In this document: positions 32,314 to 43,518 of the stretch, in pieces
Layout: every line of letters starts with the position of its first letter
How positions within the stretch are numbered: position 1 is the stretch's first letter
From: Macrothele yani
Taxonomy: Eukaryota > Arthropoda > Arachnida > Araneae > Macrothelidae
Length of the DNA stretch: 64,000 nucleotides
Reading direction: 5' to 3'
Assembly: GCA_039090855.1 (NCBI GenBank)
Contig: CM076999.1
Location: forward strand, 113,707,072-113,771,071
Notes under the pieces: generated by a model
Told to the model about the DNA's origin: nothing
Database searches by the model: none
Seen by the model: only the letters and a program-made list of their open reading frames with translations
Translations under genes and position numbers: made by a program

Positions 32314-34560
32314 TTAGCACGTCTTTTGTATAAAAAGATCGTACTTATGTTATCGGTTTGTCCGTCCGTTCGTCTGTACATACGGTATCTCTGCAACTAT
32401 TAGACCGATTTGAAAAATTCTTTTTGCATTCGAAGGCTTGAAATACGCGAATAATGATCCTTCATTTTGTTTTGTGTTTACGATGTACAATTTCGCCGCT
32501 AGAGGGTGTAAATGGCGATGATGTCGAATTCAAAAATACGTTTTATTCCACATATTTGTTTTTAAAGATCCGATTAAAAAAAATCTTTCATCTTTCGATT
32601 TCATTTATGTCGAAGGTATTTTGGATATAGTTTCTTTTTCAAATTACGCATAGATTTTCCGCTAAGGGGCGTAAAAGTAAATTGCATTTCTTCCGATAAC
32701 TCTTTTTCTAAAACTCCGATTTGAAATTTTTTTTTCAGGAGATACATCTCCTGATGCACAATCTTTTGCATATAATTTCGAATTTTTGGTATAGAATTCT
32801 TTGGCCACCAGGGGCGTAAGTGTTAATTTTCGCTTCTGATGTATTTGCCATAAAATCTGAGCTTCTAAAATATAGATTGAAAAAATTCTTTCGTGGACTG
32901 ATGCCACTCACATCGATAAACCTTTTCGGAATATTTTCTTCCTAAAATATTCCACAGTTTCTCCGCCACGGGGCGTAGATGTATATCTTACTTTTTGTCA
33001 ATATCTCGACTTCTAGGAGTCCGATTTCAAAAATTCCTTCTTTGTTGGATAGGGTTTTCCGTGTGACATGTTTTTCATATAATTTCAAAATTTTCAAGTA
33101 TTTCATAGACTTTCCGCTAGGGGGCGTAAAGGTAAATTGCGTTTCCCCCTATATCTCTGCTTCTTAATCTCCGATCTAAAAAATTCTTTCTGCACCGGGT
33201 GCAACTCCGGATGGGAAATCGTTTGCACATAATTTGTAAATTTTGTAAAAAATGGTTTGTCCACCAGGGGGCGTAAACCTTAATTTCCGCTTCTGATGTA
33301 ATTGCAGCAAAATACGAGCTTCTAAATTCTCGATTTAAAATAACGTCGTTTGCAGACCGATACTACTCATGCCCACAAACTTTTTAGAAACATTTTCTTC
33401 TTAAAATAGTGCATGGTTTCTACGCCAGGGAGCGTAGATGTATATTTTGTTTTTGTCAATATCTCGACTTCTAAGATTCCGATTTAAAAAATTCCTTCTT
33501 TGTTAGATAGTGTTTCTAGTGTGAAATGTTGTTCCTATAAATTCAAAATTTTCAAGTAATTCATAGACTTTCTGCTAGGGGGCGTAAAGGTAAATTGCGT
33601 TTCCCCCTATATCTCTGCTTCTAAATCTCCGATCTGAAAAATTCTTTCTGCACCGGATACAGCTCCTGATGAGAAATCGTTTGCACGTAATTTTAAATTT
33701 TTGCAAAAATATGTTTGGCCACCAGGTGGCGTAATTCTTAATTTCCGCTTCTCATGTATTTGCAGCAAAATATGAGCTTCTAAATTCTCGATTGAAAAAA
33801 GTCTTTTGTGGACCGATACTACTCATGTCGACAAACATTTTAGGAACATTTTCTTCTTGAAATAATGCGTGATTTCTACGTCAGAGGCGTAGATGTATAT
33901 CTTATTTTTGTCAATATCTCTACTTCTAAAAGTCCGATTTGAAAAATTCCTTCTTTGTTGGATAGTGTTTCCGATGCGAAATGTTTTTCCTATAAATTCA
34001 AAAATTTCAAGTAAATCATAGACTTTCTGCTAAGGCGCACAATGGTAAATTGCGTTTTCTGCTCCTCAAACTCCGATTTGAAAAATTCTTCCTGTATCGC
34101 ATACAGGACCTGACAGAAAATATTTTTCACGTAATTTCTAATGTATGGTAAAGAATGGTTTGGCCAGCAGGGGTGATAAGTGTTAATTTCTACTTCTGAT
34201 GTATTTGTAGCAAAATCTGGGCTCCTGAAAACTCGACTAAAATTTTTTTCTTGGACCGATACCGCTCATGTGGATAAACCTTTTGCGAATACTTTCTTCC
34301 TAAAATAATGAATGGTTTTCCCATCAAGGGACGTAAAGTCACATCTTATTTTTGTCGATAACTCTGTTTCTAAGAGTTCGTAAGCTCACGATTCGGTCTA
34401 CAGCAATATCTGAGGGATTAAAAACCCGATTGAAAAACTTCTTTCTTTCGTCAGATCTATGTTTTCTATACCGGTTCCATTGACTTTGAATAGCTTTGAT
34501 AAATTTAATTAGCGTGAGAACGGATTCAAAAGACGTGCTTATTACACCCGAAAATTCGGT
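32314..34560 (+). repeat. long repeat, copy 1, with CTCF-core-like motif every ~150 bp
   Basis: Starts TAGCACGTCTTTTGTATAAA and ends near CAAAAGACGTGCTTATTAC, so its termini are partly inverted (AGCACGTCTTTTG). Inside are 13 diverged units of 136-165 bp. Each carries CCGCTAGGGGGCGTAAA, CCACCAGGGGGCGTAA, CGCCAGGGGGCGTAGATG or a variant (starts about 32494, 32659, 32805, 32963, 33114, 33261, 33422, 33572, 33719, 33878, 34027, 34163, 34321). Three unit types alternate, giving a ~458-bp super-period. Related copies lie at 44764-46240 and 60848-62780. No coding potential was seen. It probably is a non-autonomous mobile element of unknown class. Confidence 0.85.
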
Positions 34561-34739
34561 GTCATCTTTCTTGTTACAAATAATGCTGGATACATAGCGA
34601 ACACGAAGCAGATTGATGCACGAATTACTCAACGTGGTGCTCTGTCTTCTTAAGCTTCTTACATTCCTCATCACTGGCTCTTGCCTTTCGTTTTGATTTC
34701 CCCCACTTTTGCTTGCGTTCATTTTGAGGAACAAATATT

Positions 34740-35755
34740 AATAATCTATTCATGCAAGCTAATACACAATTGCAAATTTATGCAGAATGGTTGACATATA
34801 ATGATTTAATAGGTAACCTTAATAAGACTAAATATTTAATCTTCACTAGACAAAGAATATCTTTGATGCACCACCATAATTTTTTGAGTAATCAAACTAT
34901 TAAATGTGTGCAAGCATTTAAGTTTTTGGGAATTATTCTAAACTCTACTTTAAAATGGAATAATTATATAGCATATATTGAAAGTAAAATTGCCAAACAT
35001 ATTGGTATTGTCTCTAGGGATATATCATGTTTGACAGTTAAAACTTTTAAAATGTTGTACTATTCATTGATTCATTCACATATTAATTATGGCATTGCCT
35101 CTTGGGGAGAGAGAGACTACCCAAACTAATATAAATAGGTTTCAAATTTTGCAAAATATGTTTATAAGATTGTTGGATTTAAAGATATCTCCCTCTAGTC
35201 TTAACAACTTAACAATTATTCCACTATCATCATAACCACGTTGACCCAAATAGGTATGGAATTCTATGGATTAAACAACTATTTCATTTTAACATTGGTA
35301 AATTGATGTTTAAAAGGATAAAAAATAATTTGTATTCCGATGTAATAGATTTAAACTTCATTACTCATAATTGTAAAACAAGGAAAAAGTCATTATTGAG
35401 ACTTATTCTACCAAAGACACAGATGTCAAAGCAAGGCATTAACTAAATTGGTCCTGAGTACTGGAATGGGTTGCTTGTGGAGTTAATTAGTATTAATAAT
35501 TTAAAATTATTAAAAAAAAAAATATACTTACTTAACTAAAAAAAAAACCTAACATCTTTCCCTTACTGAGTTGACACGATAAGTTCTTGACTCATTTCTT
35601 CTGTTTTGGAGATTCAGGGCACGTCAGGTCTCTATGAGGCCTTTTCCTGTTTTCCCTTGCTGCTATTAATGTTTTTATTGCACATAATTATCTCTGCTTC
35701 ATGATGTTATAATGTAACAGCATAAATATTGAAATAAATAATAATAAAAATATCA
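34740..35755 (+). pseudogene. 5'-truncated LINE (CR1/Jockey-like), RT C-terminus
   Basis: From 34752 it reads LQIYAEWLTYNDLIGNLNKT and KCVQAFKFLGIILNSTLKW, then MLYYSLIHSHINYGIASWGE. After frameshifts come NINRFQILQNMFIRLLDL and GPEYWNGLLVELISIN. The tail at 35735-35755 is (AATAATAAA)n. The region 34561-34739 just upstream is not recognised. It is from the same broad LINE group as 20114-21484. Confidence 0.78.
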
Positions 35756-35779
35756 GGTTCTCGTGCGGAATGAGTCAAT

Positions 35780-37195
35780 CATAAAAGTTTAAGGCAGCAA
35801 TTTTAAAAGCACGATAATTAAAACACTACGCAGGCTTCCGATGAAGTGAAGAACTTATTTAATGTATAAGTTAAAATATTAAAAATAAAGCCATAAGAAT
35901 TTTCGATCTTCCTGAAGACCATCATCAGATGGAAGTACTGAAGGAGCATTTTGACTGTCGAGACATATAAGTAGCCTTCAGGCGTAACGTACAGAACAGG
36001 TGATCATGTCGTCAATCCAAATATGATGATTTCAAATCGATATATGAATGCAAACAATCAAATGGTCAGTTTATCAGATAATTAACATACAAGACAAGTA
36101 AGACGTAGAAAAAGAATAAATGAATGAAGTAAGGCAAATACATACAATAAAGAGGCAATCTTACGCAACTTACCCATAATAACCGGATAATATGCATACT
36201 TAAGTCTAATAACAATGATTTTTTTAATATATATATATTAAATATTTTCATTCTCCACAACTGGAGGGGAAGGTTTTAATAGTTGTGTCCAAGGTTTTGG
36301 TAGGTAGACTGGAGTATTGTCATTACAACATGAAGTTCCATGTTCAGCAATTATCAAACTTTCGGTGAATAATAAGGAGGAGATAGTACGTGGTGTTGTA
36401 ATGATCTTTGCCCCTTTCCAATTAGGATAATGTTGTCCTTCGTTCACTAGTCTTGCAAGGGCAGTATTTGATAGGCCATTCTTAACAGCATATTTATGTT
36501 CATTGAGTCTGATTCCCATTGACCTTTTGGTTGATCCGATGTATTGGCTGCAAGGGGGAATTTGATTCAAATTATCAAGTAGGACATGTTGTAATGACAA
36601 TACTCCAGTTCATGTTGTAATGACAATACTCCAGTTCATGTTGTAATGACAATACTCCAGTCTACTTAACAAAATCTTGGACACAACTAATAAAACTTTC
36701 CCCTCCAGTTGAGGAGAATGAAAATATTTAATATATATATATTAAACAAATCATTGTTATTAGACTTAAGTATGCATATTATCTGGTTATTGTGGGTAAG
36801 TTGCGTAAGATTGCCTCCTTATTGTATGTATTTGCCTTACTTCATTCTTTTATTCTTTTTTGACGTCTTACTTATCTTGTATGTTAATTATTTGATAATT
36901 TGACCATCTGATTGTATGTATTCATATATCGATTTAAAATCACCATATTTGGATTGACGACATGATCACCTGTTCTGTACGTTACGCCTGTAGGTTAGTT
37001 ATTATATGTCTCCCCACCCTAAATGCCTCTTCAGTACTTCCATCTGATGACGGTCTTTTTAGGAAGACCGAAAGTTCTTATGGGTTTATTTTTAATTTTT
37101 TAACTTATACATTAAATCAGTTCTTCACTTCAACGGAAGCCTGCGCAGTGCTTTAACTAACGTGCTTTTAAGATTGCTACCTTAAACCTTCATGA
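35780..37195 (-). mobile_element. Penelope-like element with long inverted arms
   Basis: Sequence 35780-36335 is repeated in reverse complement at about 36600-37195. Matching marks include GATCATGTCGTCAATCC against GGATTGACGACATGATC and CTTAAGTCTAATAACAATGA against its complement. The GIY-YIG coding core lies at the centre. Terminal repeats in inverted orientation are known for Penelope-like elements. A 31-bp unit with CAATACTCCAG is triplicated at 36590-36665. (AATA)n follows at 37205-37228. Confidence 0.82.
36238..36600 (-). pseudogene. GIY-YIG endonuclease domain of a Penelope-like element (fragment)
   Basis: Open over 120 residues without a clear start. It reads SQYIGSTKRSMGIRLNEHKY (YIG, conserved Arg and His), SNTALARLVNEGQHYPNWKG, AKIITTPRTISSLLFTESLI (with the conserved Glu), then AEHG. 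This is the C-terminal nuclease of Penelope-like retroelements, which cuts target DNA for reverse transcription. The RT domain upstream is absent. The last ~30 residues overlap the inverted arm. Confidence 0.85.
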
Positions 37196-37228
37196 TTAAA
37201 TAATAATAAATAAATAAATAAATAAATT

Positions 37229-38116
37229 CCGAGGCATCGTCAAAAATGTTAACCCGTTAAAACAATTTTTTTTAAATTTTAGTTCAAACCACTGGGAAAT
37301 GTTCTTCATATATTTGAGTAGATCTCGTCGAGAGTTTTAAAACGATAGCACGCACAGTCGTTTTGCCCAGGAATATTGCATCATCTCCCCGCGCACAGAG
37401 GGGGCGAGGGGAGCGACGCGCGCAAGATGTATTGCGCAGTACTCAAATTGGACTCCATGCTGTTAACGAATATGCTAACACGATTAGTGTGCGGCAGGTA
37501 TTTTTAACGCTATAATTATTTCAATTTGGACCTATTTTTGTCACAGGCGGACGGCCGTAAGCCGCCCCTTACTATCCGCAGAGTTAGGAGTAGTCTTATG
37601 TCAAAATAGACGTTAGTCTTCTAATTTGCAGGAAACAAAACAAAAGGCACGGTCCCGTGTGCTTGGTGCAGATCTTCCGATCTGTCGATGATATCTTGTA
37701 GGGAGATTTGCGTCTTGCTACTGTTTCTTACAGTGCTTACTAAAAGCACCCTGTGGCTTGGTTATCATTATTTAATGTGGTATCGCCTTGGTGCGTAGCG
37801 TTGCAATCAGGCAGTTACTGGACTTTCAGATTTCGTTCACTAGTAGTTGCTACCACCAGCCAAACCTTTCTTGGTCTGACAATATTTATCTTTTACATAT
37901 TCTTTCTTGTGTGTTTAGGCTAAATCCACGAAAACAGACTCACTGGCACTATTAGTTGTGCAACTTATTTATCGGTCCCTTACCGCAAGCGATCATAGAT
38001 CGTCGACAAATGCAAATAGCTGTGTGTGACAATGGCTGATTACAGCGCCATCCAACAGCTTTCCAGGCAACCGTAACCGCTCACAGCTGTAGTGACAGAA
38101 GGGACGAAAGTTGGCA
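37229..38116. other. no gene recognised; GC-richer patch at 37380-37440
   Basis: The patch is CpG-rich (CGCGCACAGAGGGGGCGAGG). The rest is unremarkable and may include the 5' part of the mariner at 38117. No inverted terminus could be assigned. Confidence 0.4.
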
Positions 38117-39130
38117 ATGTCTTTCGAGAAGCAACATTTGAGGCATTGCCTCCTGTTCGCGTTTCAGGTGAAAATAAGTGCCCAGCAAATGATCTGTGCT
38201 GCTTTGGGTGAGGCTGCTGTGTCCTACAGTACGTGTAAGAAGTGGTTCCAGCGGTTTAAGCAGGGAAATTTCGATCTCCGTGATGCAGAACGTCCGGGAC
38301 CGCCACAGAAAGTTTACGATGAGGAATTGGAACAACTGTTGGACGCGGACCCCTGTCGCACTCAGTCAGAGCTCGCCCAGGAACTCAGAGTAACACGGTA
38401 AGACATTGCAAAGCGCCTGCAAAAGCTTGGATGGATTCACAAGGAGGGCCGTTGGGTGTCGCGTCATCTCACAGCTGCGAGCAAGTCTAGGCGCTACGAT
38501 GTTGCTGTGTCTTTTGCTCTCCAGAGTCAAGAAGAAAGATTTTTTCAACAAGATTTTGACCTGTGATGAGAAGTGGATCCTCTACGATAATGCTAAGCAG
38601 CCCAAATCGTGGGTTTATCCAGGTCAGCCCACTACCAGTACCGCCAAACCGAATATCCATGACAGGAAGTTGTTGCTGTGCATATGGTGGGATCAGCGCG
38701 GTGTCGTACACACTATAAGTTGCTCAAACCTGGTGAAACGGTCAATGCTGAGCGTTATTGTCAGCAGCTCATTCGTGTGAGTGACGCACTGGAGGCGAAA
38801 AGGCCATACACCGGCAAGGGAAGAAGGTCGGTCCTGTTGCTTCAGGGTAACGCGCGTCCTCACACCGCGAAAACGACTTTAAACACGATCACCGACCTGG
38901 GATGGGAGATTTAGTCCCACGCGGCACATTTTTCAGAGTTCGCCCCGTTGGATTATCACATATTTCGCTCCCTGCAACATCTCCTGAGTGATACGCACTT
39001 CACTTCTGTCGAGGAGGTCCACACAAGTATTTATCAACTCGAAACAGCCCTCTTTTTTCCGCAGTGGCATTCGGTAGCTCCCTGATCGATGGCTCAAATG
39101 TATAAAACACGACGGGGATTATTTTCCTAA
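38117..39130 (+). pseudogene. mariner transposase, near full length but broken
   Basis: Starts MSFEKQHLRHCLLFAFQVKI. The helix-turn-helix region reads YSTCKKWFQRFKQGNFDLRD, the linker RPGPPQKVYDEELEQLLDAD, then [19 protein letters not shown]. The first Asp is in [14 protein letters not shown] (another frame, about 38565). The second box is LLLQGNARPHTA (Asp to Gly), the third FAPLDYHIFRSLQ. A stop lies at the end of the first segment (38401) and frameshifts near 38500 and 38700. Ends TRRGLFS at 39130. DD34D mariner family, inactive. Confidence 0.86.
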
Positions 39131-40029
39131 TTAGGTACGTATTCGATTTGCTATAATTTGCCGTCAATGTGTCTTGCCTGTTGCCGAGAATTAAGTTCCA
39201 CACCTAATATTAACAGCTTTTATTTACAGCATCCTCCCCTAATTGCAAAGGGGTGTAGATTATTTATACACATACACAGATACACAGATCCTATCCACTT
39301 CGGTAGTTCTAGTATGAATTACGGATGCTCTGTTCAGCAGTGAGTTCATAGGATGAGGTACCGCTCCTTTCCCATACGGTTTCAGAGCACGAATTTGACA
39401 GGTGCAGTGTTGAAATAAATCCACTCAACGAATTATCTAGTAATTTATTTGTACCACAGTACAGTCACCTCACCTATGTACGAAGAAATTAAAAGAATGA
39501 CCTCAGCCACTCTAAAAATTATCTATAGCCTGACGACCGCAGCCATCAGGGGGAAATCTTACACATCTTACAACTTGGAACAAAAAACATGAGAAAGCCC
39601 ACAAAATATCTGGGCCCTCAGTCCGTCGCCGTCAACCATTTCCGCCAGTGCATTTTCTGCAGGATGCATACTCCTGGAGTCTCATAACTCATCGAAGCTG
39701 TCATCTCGTTCAGGACGTACCGCCCGCTTCCAGGCAAGAAGGATGTTTCTTGGACACGCCTTTCTCCGTCTTGCTTCCTCGCTCCGTATTATGCAACATG
39801 GCGTCTCACTCTTGTCTTTCCCGAAATTGACTCTCCAACTCAATTTTTTGACGCCGGTTGCATTCCACTTCGCCACACAGCCTAAGCGTTGATTGCTCTC
39901 GCGACAAAATTCAGGACAATTTCATGTAAAAACGTGTTTCCGAACACCAATGACACGTTCCAAGAATACACTGCATCTTGTTCTGTGCACGACACACACA
40001 CACACACATGCGTAAAAACATTACTCTGA
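39131..40029. other. no gene recognised
   Basis: Includes a (CA)n stretch at 39990-40010. Open frames at 39648-39876 on both strands match no family I know. Confidence 0.4.
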
Positions 40030-40038
40030 TCTCCTCGA

Positions 40039-40262
40039 GCCGCCGCCCCGGTGGCGCAGTGGTCTAAGCGATGGCCTCTGATCATTCGTCCGAACTGGTC
40101 CGTGTTCGATTCCCGGTGAGGCATGGATGTTGTGTTTGTCTTACGTCACTGGCTCTCTCCCTTCCCTGGAACCAGTGACCCTAAATTAGGGGCGGGCGAC
40201 AGCTTATAGCCCATTGAGTTGCTCACGGTGGTCGTTAAACCTCCAATCAAAAAAAAAAAAAT
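40039..40262 (+). mobile_element. tRNA-derived SINE with target-site duplication
   Basis: Head GCCGCCGCCCCGGTGGCGCA with A box and a weaker B box (GTGTTCGATTCCC), body as in 28174-28395, and an A13 tail. TCTCCTCGA flanks both sides (40030-40038 and 40263-40271), indicating a recent, intact insertion. Confidence 0.9.
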
Positions 40263-40271
40263 TCTCCTCGA

Positions 40272-41039
40272 CATGTCAAAACCTTCGTACTCGTAAGATA
40301 AGAAAACCTTGTATGTTTTGGGGACAACTTGACGGGAATTCTTGTGCAGGGAAATCTGCGAAATGACCCAGTGGTATACAGAGGAAACACAATCAATGTT
40401 TAACTCTTTCACTGGCTAAAACGAATTAACTTGGGGTTAGTAAAATTGGCTCATATGAGCTCGACAGAATATATTCAGTGTCTGAAAAGTGGACTAATGG
40501 CGACTGGAACGAATGTACCTGCTCATCAGGAAGTATCGTTTAGCTCTGTTATTCAAAGTGGAGATTTAAGAGAATGACTGACACTAATCCTTTCTGACTG
40601 ATTACCAACTAAACGGACAGGATATTATAGAAATGTGTTCCAGCCCAGTTAGTGACGTCACGCGAAAGCCAAGTTTATCGACTGATTTCCAACGTTGTCA
40701 TGTGTGACGTCAAATACGACACCGAAGTACCAGTCCAAGGAGACAGAAGACGTTTGAGTGACTTGATTTTACCCAGTGGCATGATATCAGTGTCAAGGAG
40801 ACTAGCCCTTTTCCATCATGTCTTAGAAAATAAAGGATTGGATGGGAGCGGTTTTCACGACTGACAGTTTTTATGGTTGTTACTGCTGAGATGAGAGGAG
40901 CCGCTTAAAGGGTTAAAATAAAATTATTTCGTTTAGTTGTAAATAAATGTATGGCACCTCTATTCATAGTTTACTGTGGAATAACTTTTTTACGGGTCTT
41001 TTAGAGGTTATTACTCAAAAAAGTTGGTGGTCAGATTTT
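40272..41039. other. no gene confidently recognised
   Basis: A plus-strand frame at 40652-40864 was examined for piggyBac similarity and not accepted. The remainder is AT-rich. Confidence 0.35.
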
Positions 41040-41240
41040 GGAACTAAAGCCTAGTTCATCATCAGGACTACGTCACTGGAGTAGTTGCTGCCACTCAGTC
41101 GGAAGTGTCCAACCGCAGTTATTGTTAATTCTGGTACTTCTTGCTATTTCGATCCGTTCTTCCAGTTTCCTCTTTACTAAGTTTGCCTGGTGGGCGATTA
41201 TTCTTACTGAGTCCCAATTCATGGAGTGTCCAGTTGCTTG
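41040..41240 (-). pseudogene. Penelope-like element, extreme C-terminus of GIY-YIG ORF
   Basis: The minus strand reads VQATGHSMNWDSVRIIAHQA, NLVKRKLEERIEIARSTRIN and NNCGWTLPTEWQQLLQ. This follows the GHxxDW...I...KRK..E.IEI...N..G..L...W pattern downstream of the GIY-YIG core in Penelope-like elements. The nuclease motif itself is absent. It is a different subfamily from the copy at 36238. Confidence 0.65.
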
Positions 41241-41242
41241 TA

Positions 41243-42045
41243 CAGGGTGAGGCAGCGTTCATAGTGTAATTTGCCGCATGTCGTACAATGACGTCATGTA
41301 TCAATGCGCAGCCGATGACGCGGCATTTTTATGTCAATGAGCTGTCATTTTGTTTTTTGTTCGACATGGCGAGCTGGACGGCTGAACATCATCCTTTCGC
41401 TGTTGAAACGTATTTGAAGAATAACGATTCTGTAGTTGTCACACAACGTCTATTCAGGCGACATTTCAAAGTGGGACGTCATGGGAATGTTCCAGATGGT
41501 CGCACCATCACAAGGTGGGTAATTTCCTTTAGATTTACAGCATTGGCTTGTAATCGTAAACCAGTAGGTAGCGAAAGGACTGCGCAGACACCGGAAATGA
41601 TTGAAAGTGTTCGTGCTGCAATCTTGCGTAGCCCTAAAAGATCTGCTCCGCAACACTCTACAGATTTGCAAATTTCCGATCGTTCATTCGGGAGAATATT
41701 GCATGAGGATCCATTTTCACTTTTGTAAGCTCCAAATTGTGCAAGAAATCAAGTCTCAAGATTTGGTTGCACGCGAAAATCTTCGGCCAAGGGATATCAC
41801 CATAACAGTTTTGTTATGGTGACATCCCTTGGACGCCCCGGTCACCCGATCTAACATGTGCTGTTTTTTTCTTATGGGGTACCTCAAGAAAGAAGTCTTC
41901 CAAACACTTTGTGCCGCCATATTGGAATTGAAGGGCCTTATCAGAGCTGCCGTCACCAATATCCCTGGCGATATGTTACGATGAGTAATGGACTCCTTCC
42001 AACGCCGCTTAGAAGGATTTGTGGTACAGCAGGGCCGAACCACTG
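41243..42045 (+). mobile_element. DUF4817-like transposon, internally deleted
   Basis: The left end CAGGGTGAGGCAGC follows TA. The gene starts at 41366 (MASWTAEHHPFAVETYLKNN), then TQRLFRRHFKVGRHGNVPDG, SPKRSAPQHSTDLQISDRSF, GRILHEDPF, and in a new frame CKLQIVQEIKSQDLVAREN. The first and second catalytic Asp regions are deleted. Sequence resumes at the hairpin (41787-41832) with GDIPWTPRSPDLT, then CCFFLMGYLKKEVFQTLCAA and IPGDMLR. The right end is replaced by the 28-bp array. N-terminal domain as in 15122-16153. Confidence 0.82.
41787..41832. repeat. hairpin at the deletion junction of the DUF4817-like gene
   Basis: CCAAGGGATATCACCATAAC pairs with GTTATGGTGACATCCCTTGG around a loop of a few bases (21-22-bp arms, one mismatch). 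The right arm is the genuine GDIPW codons. The left arm is its inverted copy where about half the gene should be. Confidence 0.85.
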
Positions 42046-42052
42046 CCGTTTG

Positions 42053-42250
42053 CGCTACGCAGACATGCCAACTAGACATGCACTGCCAACTGAGCTACGC
42101 AGACATGCCACTGCCAACTGAGCTACGCAGACATGCCACTGCCAACTGAGCTACGCAGACATGCCACTGCCAACTGAGCTACGCAGACATGCCACTGCCA
42201 ACTGAGCTACGCAGACATGCCACTGTCAACTGAGCTACGCAGACATGTGC
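42053..42250 (-). repeat. 28-bp minisatellite made of a tRNA 5' half (A box)
   Basis: Seven GCTACGCAGACATG occurrences, the last six exactly 28 bp apart (about 42094, 42122, 42150, 42178, 42206, 42234). On the minus strand the unit is GCGTAGCTCAGTTGGCAGTG plus GCATGTCT. This is the D-arm and Pol III A-box of a tRNA. It abuts the right side of the DUF4817-like element. Confidence 0.85.
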
Positions 42251-43420
42251 TATCACTGCTATCTGCCTTTATCTCATGTGCGTCCTGCAGTGCAGGCACG
42301 TCACACGTTCTAAAAATGTGTGAACATTCTGTATAGTTTGCGTCCTTAGATAAGTTTCTGCGTATGCTCCTAAATCTAGTCTGTCTGTCGTTGTTCCGTT
42401 TTGGAAAAATGTAACACAAAATGTGTCATATTTTATCAAAAGTGTTCAAAAAAATTTTTAGATGCAGAATGCAAAATTCAAAAACGTTCTGAAAATTCTT
42501 ATCAAAAACTTTTTAAAAATGTGTGAGATTCAAAAATTAAAAATTAAAAAAAAATCGAAATCCAAAATTTCAAAAAAAAAATTAAAATTAAAAACAAACT
42601 GGAATTTTCAAAAATTTTGAATTCAAAAAGTTCTAACAATTCTCATCAAAAACGTTCTAAAAATGCTTATCAAAAACGTTCTAAAAATTCTTATCAGAAA
42701 CGTTCTAAAATGTCTCATTAAAAACGTTCTAAAATTTCTCGTCAAAAACGTTCTAAAAATGTATGACCATTCCTGTACAGTTTGCGTCGTTAGATATATT
42801 TCTGCGTATGATCCTAAATCTAGTCGACCTATCGTTGTTCCACGTGGAAAATATGATACAAAATGTGTCATATTTTATCATAAACGTTCTAAAAATGCTC
42901 TAAAAATTTTTAAATGCAAAATGCAAAAACGTTCGAAAAAATTTATGAAATCCAAAAATGCGAAATGCAAAAAAAATCCAAAATTTCAAAATTTCAAAAA
43001 TGTTTCAAAAATATTAACAGTAAATAAGATATTACAGAAAAAATGAATTTTTAAATTGAATTATAATAAATGTAATATTATAATTGAATTTATTGTTATA
43101 ACTTACAAATGAATTATTTATAACTGAATTATAACAATGCATTATTTATAACTGAATTCATTTATAAATTGAATTTTGAAATCAAAAAATTCGAAATTGC
43201 GAAAATGTTTCAAAATTCAAAAAATTCAAAAATGCAAAATTCGAAATGTTCTAAAAATTCTTATCAGACATGCATACTCTGTACAGTTTGCGTCGTTAGA
43301 TATGTTCCTGTGTATGCTCCTATCTAGTCGACCTATCGTAGTTCCGCGTGCAAAAGAATGCTCCTTCAGGTAAGTGGCCATCGTTTTATTCCACCTAGGA
43401 GTAATAGCGTCATGGAATAC
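42251..43420. repeat. AT-rich repeat region with ~24-bp and ~470-bp periodicities
   Basis: Short units of the type ATCAAAAACGTTCTAAAAAT recur at 42480-42760, 42885 and 43245. A larger block with TACAGTTTGCGTCGTTAGAT, then CTAGTCGACCTATCGT and GTTCC occurs three times (about 42330, 42775, 43275). No coding evidence; the Lys/Asn-rich frames are base-composition artefacts. Confidence 0.7.
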
Positions 43421-43518
43421 GACAAATATGAATAACAACAACAGAAAATCAGAAAATACCTAAAATAGTTTGTATATCGTAAAACCAATACTAAATAAAT
43501 GAAATAGGTGATACTCAC

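Noticed and set aside
34339..34734. 131-codon minus-strand open frame at the end of the long repeat
   Set aside because: The equivalent position in copy 3 (62413-62685) gives a different, shorter frame, so it is not conserved as protein.
40640..40905. Possible piggyBac transposase fragment (FTTDSFYGCY-like string)
   Set aside because: Only a short string in one frame resembled the family and the neighbouring residues did not follow the expected order.
42663..43046. 127-codon Lys/Asn-rich open frame
   Set aside because: It is composed of AT-rich repeats (AAAACGTTCTAAAAAT) and looks like a composition artefact.
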